From Brucepastera parasyntrophica (lineage in GTDB: Bacteria > Spirochaetota > Spirochaetia > Treponematales > Treponemataceae): a stretch of DNA of 64,000 nt. The translations under genes and the position numbers were made by a program. The notes beneath the pieces are model-generated. The model was not told where the DNA came from and did no database searches. It worked only from the letters and a program-made list of their open reading frames with translations. Shown here in pieces: positions 30,743-39,701 of this stretch (within the stretch, counting starts at the first letter, position 1; every line of letters begins with the position of its first letter). Where the stretch lies: contig NZ_CP084606.1 in the NCBI RefSeq assembly GCF_022376835.1, positions 124,001-188,000 on the forward strand. Reading direction: 5' to 3'.

Positions 30743-30898
30743 AATACCCTGCCGCAGAGCAGCGGGGTATTTCGTTCTCCCGTGGAATTGGTCTCAGGTC
30801 TAATACAATGAAACCTGCAAAAACTAATATTTGTGTATAGGTTTCTTATAAAAAACGCCGCACAGCGGCGGGGTATTAACGATCACCGCGGATAAATT
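30739..30898 (+). repeat. dispersed intergenic element, copy 1 (family R1)
   Basis: About 160 bases. A 5' hairpin (30742-30749 with 30765-30772) is followed by a conserved core at 30773-30806, a variable stretch and a 3' hairpin CGCCGC/GCGGCG at 30856-30870 with the tail GGGGTATTAA. A second copy lies at 61412-61572; the core differs by about one base and the 5' stem shows paired changes. It separates the TPR gene from the cyclase and probably also acts as a terminator. Confidence 0.75.
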
Positions 30899-30922
30899 TT
30901 GAAATGCTTCAGGAGGGTGAAA

Positions 30923-33199
30923 ATGATAAAGGATAAATACCGGCGGTTATTCAAAACCCGGAACTTTGGTCTTATCATAGGCTTTATTTTTGCCCTGCTG
31001 TTTTGCATGATCGGTTCTGTTTCAGGTTTTTTTGCCGGCATAGAAGCAAAGCTCCTTGATACCTATTTTTCACTGTCAACCAAAAATGATGACAGAAAAA
31101 TCGCTGATCAGAAAGGCGCATGGTATACAGCCTCAGATGAGAATATTTCCGATGATATCCTGATTTTGGGTATTGACCTTAAAACGCTGCAGCGCTTCGG
31201 CATGTGGCCCTTTTCGCGGTCTGTGCATGTTGATCTGATCAATACCATTTCCAGGATAAAAGACCCGTCTGAACGTGAAAAAGTTCTGTTCCTTGATATT
31301 TTCTTTATTGACAATTCAGTAACCGATCCCGAAGTCGACCAATTGCTGGCGGAAACCATAGCGGAATCCGGCACGGTATTTCTTGAATCCATTCTGGATT
31401 TTTATTCTTTCGGCGAAGTTATTGATGAAGAAATGTTTGCCCGCCAGAGTATCCTTTTTGAAAATATCGGGCTGGTCAGCAATATAAAGGGCGACTGGAA
31501 AAAAATCCTGCCCTATTATGGTTTGCAGACGAACCTGCCTGAAATAAATGCCGGGGCAAGCGGTTATGGGGCTGCAAATATGTCCTCGGCATATATTGAT
31601 AATGTTGTGCGTAAACAGCCCCTGGTTTTAAAATATTCAGTGCTGCTGGGCGAAGCTCCGGTTGAAATGCTTGAACCCGGTTACCCTGTGGATGAATCCC
31701 TTTTTCAGCGCCTGGCCTGGTTTGATAAAAAAAATGTTGAACATCAGATAGAACTTCCTCTGACGGAAAAGTCCCTTGAAAAACTGCAAAAGCAGATGTA
31801 TAAGTCGGCCCCGCCGCTTTATTACTACCTTGATGACGGGATTACGGAGCAGGAAACAAGAGTAGTCGGTGTTTTTGAAGATTTTTTTGTTCCGTCAATT
31901 ACCTTTTCAATGGCTTTAAAATACTGGGGCGCCACGTATGATGACTGTGAGGTTGTGCCCGGAAAACAGATTACTGTTAACAGGCCGTCAGGTGATCCCA
32001 TTATTATTCCCGTTGATGATCAGTGCGCTATCTTTATCAATTTTGCGGGACCCGCGTCTTCGCTTGCGGCGGATGGCGTTAAAACATTCCCGGTACGTTC
32101 ATATTCCGGCTATGTCCGCGACACATCCGATGATCCTGAAACCTGGCCGGAAACCGGCGGGCTCAAAAACAAGCTGGTTATGGTCGGCGCCTTTGATAAG
32201 GGTATGGCTGATGACGAAAAACAGACGCCCTTCGGGATGATGTACGGAATTGAAATTCACGCAAATTCACTGAATACAATGCTTACCGGTAATTATATAC
32301 GGTATATACCTTCCTGGCTGAACACGCTGGCAATTTTTGTGTTGATAATGCTGATTGCGTTTATTGCATCACGGATAGGCAATTTCTGGTCCCTTCCTGT
32401 TTCTCTGGTATTGGCGGTCGTGCTTTTCTTTGGCTGTTCAGAACTGTTTGACCGGACCAGCTATTTGTTTAATTATACGATTCCCTTTGTGGGAATGGTT
32501 TTTACCTACGTAGCAATTATCCTGTACCGTTCATCAACTGAAGAACGGGAAAAGCGGAAAATCCGGGCAATGTTCGGAAAATATGTCAGTCCCGATGTTG
32601 TTTCACAAATGATTGATCACCCGCCGGAACTGGGCGGCATTGACCGCGAGCTGACTGTTTTCTTCTCCGATATACGGGGTTTTACTTCTCTGTCAGAAAC
32701 GCTCACTCCACAGGAACTGGTCAAGCACTTGAATGTGTACCTGTCGGCAATGACCGATATTATTCTCGAAACCGGCGGAACGCTTGATAAATACGTCGGC
32801 GATGAGATTATGTGTTTTTGGGGAGCTCCGCTCGAAGTCCCCGATCACGCGGCCCGTGCCTGCAGGTGCGCCCTGATGCAGAAAGTCAAACTTGCGGAAC
32901 TGAACGCAGCCTGGCCGCCTGAAAAACAACTCGCTATAGGAATCGGATTAAATACAGGTATTATGACCGTTGGCAATATGGGGTCCGAAGGGAGAATGAA
33001 TTATACCCTGATGGGGGATAATGTGAATCTGGGCGCCCGGCTGGAAGGAACAAATAAGGTTTACGGAACCATGATCATTGTAAGTGAATATACATATGCA
33101 ATGGTAAAAGACCAGTTTGTTTTCCGCGAATTGGATACAATCCGCGTAAAGGGAAAAAACAAACCGGTTGTGATTTATGAACTGGCGGGTGAATTATAA
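30923..33199 (+). CDS. CHASE2-sensor adenylate/guanylate cyclase
   Basis: A 758-residue receptor cyclase from ATG 30923 (AGGAGGGTGA upstream). An N-terminal membrane helix (about 8-35) precedes a large extracytoplasmic CHASE2 domain (about 60-440; ILGIDLKTLQRFGMWPFSRSV, LFLDIFFIDNS, GLKNKLVMVGAF). Three membrane helices follow (about 450-540), then a class III nucleotidyl cyclase domain (about 565-755) with metal-binding Asp in FFSDIRGFTSL and YVGDEIMCFWGAP and NLGARLEGTNK for the catalytic Asn/Arg. All core residues appear present. It should make cAMP in response to an unknown periplasmic signal. The gene sits directly upstream of two lipoprotein genes. Confidence 0.92.
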   Translation: MIKDKYRRLFKTRNFGLIIGFIFALLFCMIGSVSGFFAGIEAKLLDTYFSLSTKNDDRKIADQKGAWYTASDENISDDILILGIDLKTLQRFGMWPFSRSVHVDLINTISRIKDPSEREKVLFLDIFFIDNSVTDPEVDQLLAETIAESGTVFLESILDFYSFGEVIDEEMFARQSILFENIGLVSNIKGDWKKILPYYGLQTNLPEINAGASGYGAANMSSAYIDNVVRKQPLVLKYSVLLGEAPVEMLEPGYPVDESLFQRLAWFDKKNVEHQIELPLTEKSLEKLQKQMYKSAPPLYYYLDDGITEQETRVVGVFEDFFVPSITFSMALKYWGATYDDCEVVPGKQITVNRPSGDPIIIPVDDQCAIFINFAGPASSLAADGVKTFPVRSYSGYVRDTSDDPETWPETGGLKNKLVMVGAFDKGMADDEKQTPFGMMYGIEIHANSLNTMLTGNYIRYIPSWLNTLAIFVLIMLIAFIASRIGNFWSLPVSLVLAVVLFFGCSELFDRTSYLFNYTIPFVGMVFTYVAIILYRSSTEEREKRKIRAMFGKYVSPDVVSQMIDHPPELGGIDRELTVFFSDIRGFTSLSETLTPQELVKHLNVYLSAMTDIILETGGTLDKYVGDEIMCFWGAPLEVPDHAARACRCALMQKVKLAELNAAWPPEKQLAIGIGLNTGIMTVGNMGSEGRMNYTLMGDNVNLGARLEGTNKVYGTMIIVSEYTYAMVKDQFVFRELDTIRVKGKNKPVVIYELAGEL

Positions 33200-33885
33200 G
33201 TGAAACGGGTTATTTTTTTGCAGCTTTATTTTTGTTTTTTTGTTCATGCGGTATAGACAATTATATCTATCTGTATCCGGTAACCCTGCTGCTGCATTCG
33301 GCAAATACTGATGATGAGCTGAATAATTTTATATCATTCAGGACCCGGGATGAAACCAATCAGGCTGAGAATTCAGCCTATTTTAAGGGATTTGTATTAT
33401 ATTACCGGATTTACAATAACAGCTCGACCCGGTCTTCCGACGTTTCGTCCATAAACAATTACAATGAAGATTATCCCGCTACAGCCTATAACTATCTGAT
33501 CACCACAAAGAGTTACAGAAAACTGACGGCTGAAAACAGACGGGGACTTGATCCCCTGATCCCCGCGGCCTCAAATAACCGGGATGTTGTAATCAGGTTA
33601 ACCTATTATGATGACGCTACACCAATTGAACTGTCGGTCGGTTCAACAAGCTATGGCAAGGCGCTCCGCGCCGACAGCCTGGGTCTTCCAAGCATTTTGT
33701 TTGAGTTTGATGAAATAAATGATTCCGATGATGATGTTTCCTATAATACAAGATGGGATGATGAAAACGAAAAAAAATGGTATGTCCAGTTTTATGTTAT
33801 GGCATACGGCTATGATGAAAGCTACAAGTCCCTGTACAGCGAAGTTTTTAATCTCGGATACATTACCATAAAAGATGATACATAA
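33200..33885 (+). CDS. lipoprotein, tandem paralogue A (start inferred)
   Basis: About 228 residues. Homology with the second copy begins exactly at GTG 33200, which directly follows the cyclase stop. With one extra T in the T7 run at 33213-33219 this start yields MKRVIFFAALLLFFCSCG, a textbook lipoprotein signal with Cys at the lipobox. Without the extra base the frame has only unusual starts. The mature part is acidic and Tyr/Asn-rich (DETNQAENSAYFKGFVLYYR; YNEDYPATAYNYLI; WYVQFYVMAYGYDESYKSLY). I know no family for it. It is probably co-transcribed with the CHASE2 cyclase. Confidence 0.7.
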
Positions 33886-34064
33886 AAAAACGTTTCCGGT
33901 TCTGTATTTGCCTGAGGCTCTTACTCTGCCGGAAACCGTTCAGGTAGTTGAATGTGCTGTCTGCCGGCGCTGTGATTACGTATAGTTAATAACCGGTTTT
34001 GGTTGTGCGGACCGGATACAATCCGTGTAAAGCGATTGTAGGTTATGTTGGTGGATGATAAAAA
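33886..34064 (+). other. duplication junction with relic of the cyclase 3' end
   Basis: The stretch GGATACAATCCG at 34014-34025, followed by GTAAAG, matches the cyclase gene at 33132-33150, and the bases up to the second GTG resemble the end of the cyclase gene with about 17 bases lost. The duplicated unit therefore started inside the cyclase 3' end. No gene is seen here. Confidence 0.65.
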
Positions 34065-34744
34065 GTGAAACGGGTTATTTTTTTGCGGCTTTACTTCTGT
34101 TTTTTTGTTCATGCGGTATAGACAATTATATCTATCTGTATCCGGTAGTTCAGGCGCTTAATATTCCTTCGGATGTAGATGAAGTATATAATTATGTATC
34201 ATTCAGGACCCGGGATGAAACCAATCAGGCTGAGAATTCAGCCTATTTTAAGGGATTTGTATTATATTACCGGATTTACAATAACAGCTCGGCCCGCTCT
34301 TCCGACGTTTCGTCCATAAACAATTACAATGAAGATTATCCCGCTACAGCCTATAACTATCTGATTAGTATAAAGAGTTACAGAAAGCTGACGGCTGAAA
34401 ACAGACGGGGACTTGATCCCCTGATCCCCGCGGCCTCAAATAACCGTGATGTTGTGATCAGCCTGATCCATCATGACTTACGGCCTGATGGAATAACTGT
34501 CGGTGCCGCAAACTATGGTATGGCGCTCCGCGCCGATAACCTGGGCCTGCCAAGCAATCTGTTTGAGTTTGATGAAATAAACGATTCTGATGATGATGTT
34601 ACTTACAACACAAACTGGGATGATGAAAATGACAAAAGATGGTATGTCCAGTTTTATGTTATGGCATACGGCTATGATGAAAGCTATAAGTCCCTGTACA
34701 GCGAAGTTTTTGATCTCGGATATATTACTATAAGAGACCTGTGA
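34065..34744 (+). CDS. lipoprotein, tandem paralogue B (start inferred)
   Basis: About 226 residues, clearly homologous to paralogue A along its length, with identical blocks such as YFKGFVLYYRIYNNSS and AENRRGLDPLIPAASNNRDV. It differs most at about 30-45 after the lipobox and at 140-160. GTG 34065 plus one more T in the T7 run (34078-34084) gives the lipoprotein signal; an uninterrupted ATG at 34055 is possible but adds non-homologous residues. The divergence pattern suggests selection on two surface-exposed segments. Function is unknown. Confidence 0.7.
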
Positions 34745-34801
34745 TATCCGGCTTCCGGATTCTCCATGGATTATTTTTCTGAAATATCGGCTGTTTTAAA
34801 T

Positions 34802-34830
34802 TTGACAGAAGGAAAATAAAATCTTAAATT
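34802..34830 (+). promoter_or_regulatory. promoter of candidate small RNA
   Basis: TTGACA (34802-34807), 17-base spacer, TAAATT (34825-34830). The nearest downstream coding start is almost 300 bases away and a terminator intervenes. Confidence 0.5.
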
Positions 34831-34836
34831 TAAGAT

Positions 34837-34998
34837 ATAGTCTTATTTAGTCCTGAAAAGTATTTTTTCCAGTTTTTAATAATCTGTTTCCCGTTTCTGT
34901 TTTATCTGTGCCGGCACAATTGTTGGAAACAGACAATTAAAAATATTGTATTTAAAAAATTGCCAGAAATTAATACGTTAATTTCTGGCATTATTTTT
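34837..34998 (+). ncRNA. candidate small RNA between promoter and intrinsic terminator
   Basis: About 160 bases from the predicted start to a 13-bp perfect terminator stem. No ORF of note and no recognised RNA family (not tRNA, and no obvious 6S, tmRNA, SRP or RNase P signature). The terminator could instead belong to read-through from the lipoprotein gene. Confidence 0.35.
34961..34998 (+). terminator. intrinsic terminator
   Basis: A perfect 13-bp stem (34961-34973 with 34978-34990) with a TACG loop is followed by TTATTTTTTG. Confidence 0.8.
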
Positions 34999-35047
34999 TG
35001 ACCGGACAGGAGGTATCCGGCTTCACATATAAAAGCAATACCGGCTA

Positions 35048-35076
35048 TGGAAATTCAGAAAAAAAAATGATATACT
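35048..35076 (+). promoter_or_regulatory. promoter of the acyl-ACP thioesterase
   Basis: TGGAAA (35048-35053), 17-base spacer, TATACT (35071-35076), about 50 bases upstream of the ATG at 35129, which has GAGG before it. The -35 is weak. Confidence 0.45.
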
Positions 35077-35128
35077 GAATTTCTGATCATTAAATAATAA
35101 AAATTGAAAAATAATACGAGGTTAATTT

Positions 35129-35836
35129 ATGTACACTACAATGGCGCGGGTTTGCGCGAGCCATACGAATTCTGACGGAAGATTGAAATTTGTGTCCGCA
35201 ATCGATATGATGCAGGACTGTTCTCAAATGTGGATGGAATCGGAGCCCTCGGTTGAAAAGTATTTCCGCGAGAATAATCTTTCGCAAATGCTTGTTTCGC
35301 GGCAGGTTGATGTAAAACGGACTCCCCGTTATGGTGAAAGACTGGTTGTCCAGACCAGCGTATATGAGTGTAAGGGCTTTCAGGGATACCGGAATACTGT
35401 TGTATATGATGAAAAAAATACTCCCTGTTTTGTCAGCTGGAGTACCGGCGCCTTTGTGAATCCGTCCGACGGTAAGCCGGCAAGGGTCCCCAGGGACATT
35501 CTTGACAATCTTGTTGTGGATGAAAAAGTGACTATGGAATATCTTGGCAGAAAAATACCCCTTCCTGACAGGGAATGCCGGAATTTTCCTTCTGTCACGG
35601 TCAAAAAACACGATATCGATTTTAACCGGCATATGAACAATGCGCGTTACGTACAGATCGCAGTTGAATACCTGCCTCCCGATTTTGAAATAAACCGGTT
35701 CAGGATAGAATACAAAACGCCGGCAAAATACGGCGAGGTCCTGCATCCCAGAATGATACAGATTGATCCCGGAACCATATATATAATACTGCTTAATGAA
35801 AATGCAGATTCTTCCGCGGTTATGGAATTTTCCTGA
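35129..35836 (+). CDS. acyl-ACP thioesterase (double hot-dog)
   Basis: A 235-residue protein with two hot-dog domains. The first (about 1-135) has LKFVSAIDMMQDCSQMWMES on the long helix and FVSWSTGAFV. The second (about 150-235) has KHDIDFNRHMNNARYVQIAVEYLP, where the Asn/His/Asp set matches the FatA/FatB-type catalytic region. Family members release free fatty acids from acyl carrier protein in the cytoplasm. GAGG precedes the ATG. No fatty-acid gene lies beside it. Confidence 0.85.
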   Translation: MYTTMARVCASHTNSDGRLKFVSAIDMMQDCSQMWMESEPSVEKYFRENNLSQMLVSRQVDVKRTPRYGERLVVQTSVYECKGFQGYRNTVVYDEKNTPCFVSWSTGAFVNPSDGKPARVPRDILDNLVVDEKVTMEYLGRKIPLPDRECRNFPSVTVKKHDIDFNRHMNNARYVQIAVEYLPPDFEINRFRIEYKTPAKYGEVLHPRMIQIDPGTIYIILLNENADSSAVMEFS

Positions 35837-35893
35837 AACCGCAGTTTTAATCTGCTGCTGGGCCGGTAAGGTTACCGGTTTGAAGCAGCTATA

Positions 35894-36790
35894 TTGGACA
35901 GGAGGCGGATTATACTTATTTTTGATAATATCTCCGCACAGAATACGATGACGCTGGTATCATATTTGCGGAATGAAAAAACGAAAAACCGGATTGTTGC
36001 CCTGATAACGGAATGTATTTCATATTTCCGGAGCATAAGCAGCCGTGAGGATTTACAGTATTTTTCCGCATCTGTGTATAATTGGTTTTTCAGGGAATGT
36101 ATGGTCAAAAATCAATATGTTATTTTCTCGGAAAATCAGTATGCGGAAATAAAAAAGCTGTATGAAAAACTGGTTTTTGATCTGAAAAAAAAAGCGGATG
36201 AGCGTGCCCATATTCCGGTTGAAAAAATTGTAAGCCTGCACAGAAATTCCCTCATTGGAATACTGGGCCATTCAGGCGGCTCGGCTGCGCCGTCTCCTGC
36301 AATCTGTTCGGAATACACTTTGGATCTGCAGGAAAAAATACTGCACCTTCAGATTTCTTTTTTGGCGGAACCGATTCTGGATATCGGCTGCGGTGAACAG
36401 GCCCTGCTTACAAAGGAGCTGAGGAAAAATAATAAAACCGTGATAGGAATAGACCAGTTTTTTCATTCGGATGCGGCTGACTATCTTTTGTGCAAAAACT
36501 GGCTTGAGTTTGAATATCAAAGCTGTTCATGGGGAAGTATTGTATCGCATATGGCCTTTTCAAATCATTTTATCCATCACCTGAGCGGACAAACTGGTAT
36601 GGCCGGAAAATATGAAGAGGTCTTTTTTGCTATTCTGGATTCGCTGAAACCGGGAGGGACCTTCTATTACGCTCCCGCCATTCCGTCCATTGAGAATAAA
36701 GTCGATACGGAAAAATACAGCATAAAACGATATGAAACTGTTTATAATGCACAGGTTTTTTCCGTGACGCATATCCGGAAGTGTATATAG
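35894..36790 (+). CDS. SAM-dependent methyltransferase-like protein
   Basis: Up to 298 residues. A C-terminal Rossmann methyltransferase region shows motif I as PILDIGCGEQALLTKEL, an acidic residue after the second strand (GIDQF) and SLKPGGTFYYAPAIP as a post-II/III motif. The N-terminal ~130 residues are helical and not recognised. The start is uncertain: TTG 35894 lies before a strong AGGAGG, which would better serve a start near 35912 where no start codon is found, and ATG 35947 has no site, so an undercalled base near the 5' end is possible. The substrate is unknown. Confidence 0.65.
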   Translation: MDRRRIILIFDNISAQNTMTLVSYLRNEKTKNRIVALITECISYFRSISSREDLQYFSASVYNWFFRECMVKNQYVIFSENQYAEIKKLYEKLVFDLKKKADERAHIPVEKIVSLHRNSLIGILGHSGGSAAPSPAICSEYTLDLQEKILHLQISFLAEPILDIGCGEQALLTKELRKNNKTVIGIDQFFHSDAADYLLCKNWLEFEYQSCSWGSIVSHMAFSNHFIHHLSGQTGMAGKYEEVFFAILDSLKPGGTFYYAPAIPSIENKVDTEKYSIKRYETVYNAQVFSVTHIRKCI

Positions 36791-36838
36791 TCCACACTCT
36801 TCTTCAATATTCTCTCGCTTCCCATTCATTTCCGCGAA

Positions 36839-36873
36839 ATAATATACGTTTAAGTTAATAAACGCATATTATT
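36839..36873 (+). terminator. AT-rich hairpin after the methyltransferase
   Basis: A 14-bp inverted repeat with one mismatch around AGTTAA, in the short gap between methyltransferase and pirin genes. It lacks a clean T-tract, so termination is only a possibility. Confidence 0.4.
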
Positions 36874-36942
36874 CAATATTCATAAAAGAGCCATTTATGC
36901 TTTTTTCTGTTTATTATGTATATTTACGGTATGGAGGTTTAC

Positions 36943-37788
36943 ATGCACGAAAGAAAGATACTGAAGACCGTAAAAGGACAAAAAACTATAGATGGTGCTG
37001 GTGTCCATCTTGTCCGGGTATAGGGTTTGCGTACTGTACAGGACTTTGATCCTTTTCTGATGCTGGATTCCTTTGATTCCGATAATCCGGAAGACTACAT
37101 AAAGGGTTTTCCACTTCATCCTCACAGGGGAATCGAAACCATTACATATCTCATTCAGGGAGAAATCGAACACCAGGACAGTCTGGGAAACAGCGGGGTT
37201 ATCCGGTCGGGTGAAAGCCAGTGGATGACCGCGGGAAGCGGTATTTTGCACCAGGAAATGCCCCAGGCCGCGCCCCGTATGCTCGGCCTGCAGATATGGC
37301 TTAATCTGCCGAAAAAATCGAAAATGACACATCCTGCCTATTTTGATATTACCGCAAAAATGATCCCTGAAATAAATGAGAAATTCGGGACAGTAAGGAT
37401 CGTTTCGGGGGAATACGCGGAGAAAAAAGGCGTCAACCCGCCCCATATACCGGCTACAATGCTGGACATTACGCTTAATGCGGACAGGGAACTCCTGCTG
37501 CCGGTAAACCCGGATGAAACTGTTTTTGTTTTTCTCATTGAAGGAGACGCCATAGTCGGCGGGCTGCCTCAGGATGAAAAAACCGCTGTTCTTTTTGATG
37601 CCGGCGACGCTATACGGATACGGGCGACGGAAACGGCTCCGTCGCGCTTTATGTTTTTTTCCGGCAAACCCCTGCACGAACCCGTTGCCTGGGGCGGCCC
37701 TATTGTTATGAATACCCGGGAAGAGCTTGAGTCCGCCTTCGACGAACTGAATGACGGTACCTTTATCAGGCATAATGCAAAAGAATAG
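36943..37788 (+). pseudogene. pirin-family protein with an in-frame amber codon
   Basis: The gene starts at ATG 36943 with GGAGG seven bases upstream. The first 26 residues (KTVKGQKTIDGAGVHLVRV) and the rest (GLRTVQDFDPFLMLDSFDSD, FPLHPHRGIETITYLIQGE with the metal-binding His pair, AGSGILHQEMP, LQIWLNLP) are continuous pirin sequence in one frame, but codon 27 is TAG (37021-37023). No homopolymer is involved; TTG or another sense codon is expected. Pirins are cupin metalloproteins, some with quercetinase activity. Translation could only restart at TTG 37027, losing the first strand. It may be a real nonsense mutation, a substitution error or a suppressed stop. Confidence 0.8.
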
Positions 37789-37827
37789 CCGCTGGCGTAT
37801 AACCGGGTTTTATTGTATAACCGTAAA

Positions 37828-38729
37828 ATGAACTGCAAACTGTCCAGTAAAATTCCCAAACAGTCAGGAAGAAAATATATTGCTATTTTCTTCTTCGCGG
37901 TTTTTCCGGCGTTTCCCGCATTTCCCCAATATGCTCCGAATATTCTCGATGAATCCTATGAACATGATAAATGGGGAACGCTTCCTCATGACATACTGTT
38001 CTATTTTGCTGCCTATACCGTCAGTTTTGACAGCGAGGATGATGATAACGGCGACGGTATGCCTGATCTGTGGGGTATACCTGAATGGGTTTCCTTTGAA
38101 ATCAAAAAAACGGACAAAAAATATCCCCTTGCCGGCCGCCCTAAATGGATGACCGACAGGGAGTTATACAACGCCGGTATAGCCCCGGACGACGAGTCTT
38201 ATGCTGTCCCCGGAGCAAATAGTCTGAAAGAAGTAAAAACCGATTACCGCTTTGTCCGAGGCCATATGTGTCCGAAAGACACCGCGGAACGGATAAGCCG
38301 GGATGCGGCTTACAATACCCATACATTACTGAACGCCGTACCCCAGCTCCAGTGGCAGAATAACGGCATATGGAAAAAAATAGAAAATCTGTGTACTGAC
38401 TGGGCCGATATATATGAACGCGTATGGGTGATATGCGGGCCGGTGTTTTTTAATAAGAGTCCCTCACTCTGGCTTGGCCAGGGGAAGAAAAGAAGGTCGC
38501 GGTTCCGGACGCTCTTTTTAAGATTATAATCAGGGAGGACAGCGAAATGACCGTAAGGACGATAGCTTTTCTTATACCGAACATCCTTCCGAAGGAATAC
38601 ACAGACCCGCGTGATTTTATCACCACAATTGAACGGATTGAAACGCTTACCGGGCTTACCTTTCTCTCGGCGTTTGATATTCCGCCTGCCGGTCTTAAAA
38701 CCGTGAGCGGCGAACTTACTGAATGGTAA
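37828..38729 (+). CDS. secreted DNA/RNA non-specific endonuclease, one frameshift
   Basis: Restored length is about 300 residues from ATG 37828. A signal peptide (YIAIFFFAVFPAFPAFPQY) precedes a beta-beta-alpha-metal nuclease of the NUC1/EndA type. DYRFVRGHMCPKD holds the catalytic His (RGH), and NTHTLLNAVPQLQWQNNGIWKKIE the metal-binding Asn region. The frame is lost at GGGG 38481-38484; with five G it runs GEEKKVAVPDALFKIIIRED and ends DPRDFITTIERIETLTGL, the normal family C-terminus. It probably acts outside the inner membrane, degrading nucleic acid for nutrition. An Asp/Asn-rich insert (about 70-80) is unusual. Confidence 0.82.
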
Positions 38730-39137
38730 GGAAGACCCCGCCATTCAGCAGTCAACTGTTATTTTATGCGGATATACATCCGAAGGCCCGGATGCATATC
38801 CCACTGTCCTAAAAGATAAACTTTTTTACATTTTTATTCTTAAATGGGCGCCGGTTACTCCGTGTAGTTCCGGAATAACCGGCAAAAAGGCTGGCTTCGT
38901 CAAGCGAAGAAGCCCGATTATTTTTTTAAAAACTCCTTTTTGTTATGTCCTCATCCTACTTAATATTCTACTTTCTTTTTCATCTTTTACAATAATATTT
39001 TGGTACTATTTCTCATGAGAAAGGTACTGTCTGAGTCTAATCGGGAGCTAATCGTATCCCGGTAAGATAAAACAATTAGCTTGACGAATACATTTGGCGG
39101 ATTTATAATTCAGAAAATTAATTGTTGAGGAGTTTTT
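38730..39137 (+). other. 408-base regulatory intergenic region
   Basis: Contents in order: inverted repeat GCCGGTTA/TAACCGGC (38850-38883); a terminator-like stem (38889-38914) followed by CGATTATTTTTTT; a perfect 14-base palindrome TTTCTCATGAGAAA (39009-39022) flanked by GGTACT direct repeats; and the promoter of the next operon at 39081-39109. No gene is seen. Confidence 0.65.
39081..39109 (+). promoter_or_regulatory. strong sigma-70 promoter for the membrane-regulator operon
   Basis: TTGACG (39081-39086), 17-base spacer and a perfect TATAAT (39104-39109), giving a ~22-base leader with GAGGAG before ATG 39138. Confidence 0.8.
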
Positions 39138-39701
39138 ATGAAAAACAGCGATTCTTCAGTATTGGCTCTGTCGGTTGCGGCCGCCAGCAACACCGACCAG
39201 TCGTGGACTGAACTTTGCAACTGTATTGCGGAAACATTCAGATTCACGGAAGATGAAAAAGTGTCATTTTCCATGAACAGGGTTGCGAAACTGATTGCCG
39301 CAATCCCGTTTGCAGCAGGCTGTGATGAACCCGCGCGCACGGCCCTTGGACACCTGGCGGTGTACATGACAGAACTTCGGGGCGGTTCCATTATCGGCGG
39401 TCACAATCCCTCTGATAATGAAGATATCTTTACCCGGCTCCGCCTTCTTTCCTCATATAAGGGCGGAAATCAGGAAATCATCTCTCACGGCATGCACCAG
39501 CTTGCCCTGGTTATGATTGTCGGCTACGAAAAAAGCATGGATAAGGATGAATACCTTGGCGTATATAATCCTTTAAATGATGGATCATGGAACGCGGAAG
39601 AAATGAAACTGGACATTTTACGTGAATTAAAGAAATCTCCCAACACAATTCTGGATTCCATCGTTCCGGGCAACCTTGATGATTTAGTATTTATATGGTA
39701 A
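39138..39701 (+). CDS. uncharacterised protein paired with membrane LuxR-type regulator
   Basis: A 187-residue protein with no signal peptide or membrane helix. It is probably soluble and all-alpha in the first half (TELCNCIAETFRFTEDEKVS), with AGCDEPARTALGHLAVYMTE and HGMHQLALVMIVGYE further on. I do not recognise a family. Its stop overlaps the start of the regulator gene by seven bases, so the two are co-translated and their products may interact. Composition here is higher in GC than in the regulator gene, so the pair may be of mixed origin. Confidence 0.7.
   Translation: MKNSDSSVLALSVAAASNTDQSWTELCNCIAETFRFTEDEKVSFSMNRVAKLIAAIPFAAGCDEPARTALGHLAVYMTELRGGSIIGGHNPSDNEDIFTRLRLLSSYKGGNQEIISHGMHQLALVMIVGYEKSMDKDEYLGVYNPLNDGSWNAEEMKLDILRELKKSPNTILDSIVPGNLDDLVFIW

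Noticed and set aside
36895-37773. Long minus-strand open frame (about 290 codons) opposite the pirin gene
   Set aside because: It is the antisense of a clear pirin sequence, its own product has no recognisable motif, and the plus-strand start has a strong ribosome site.
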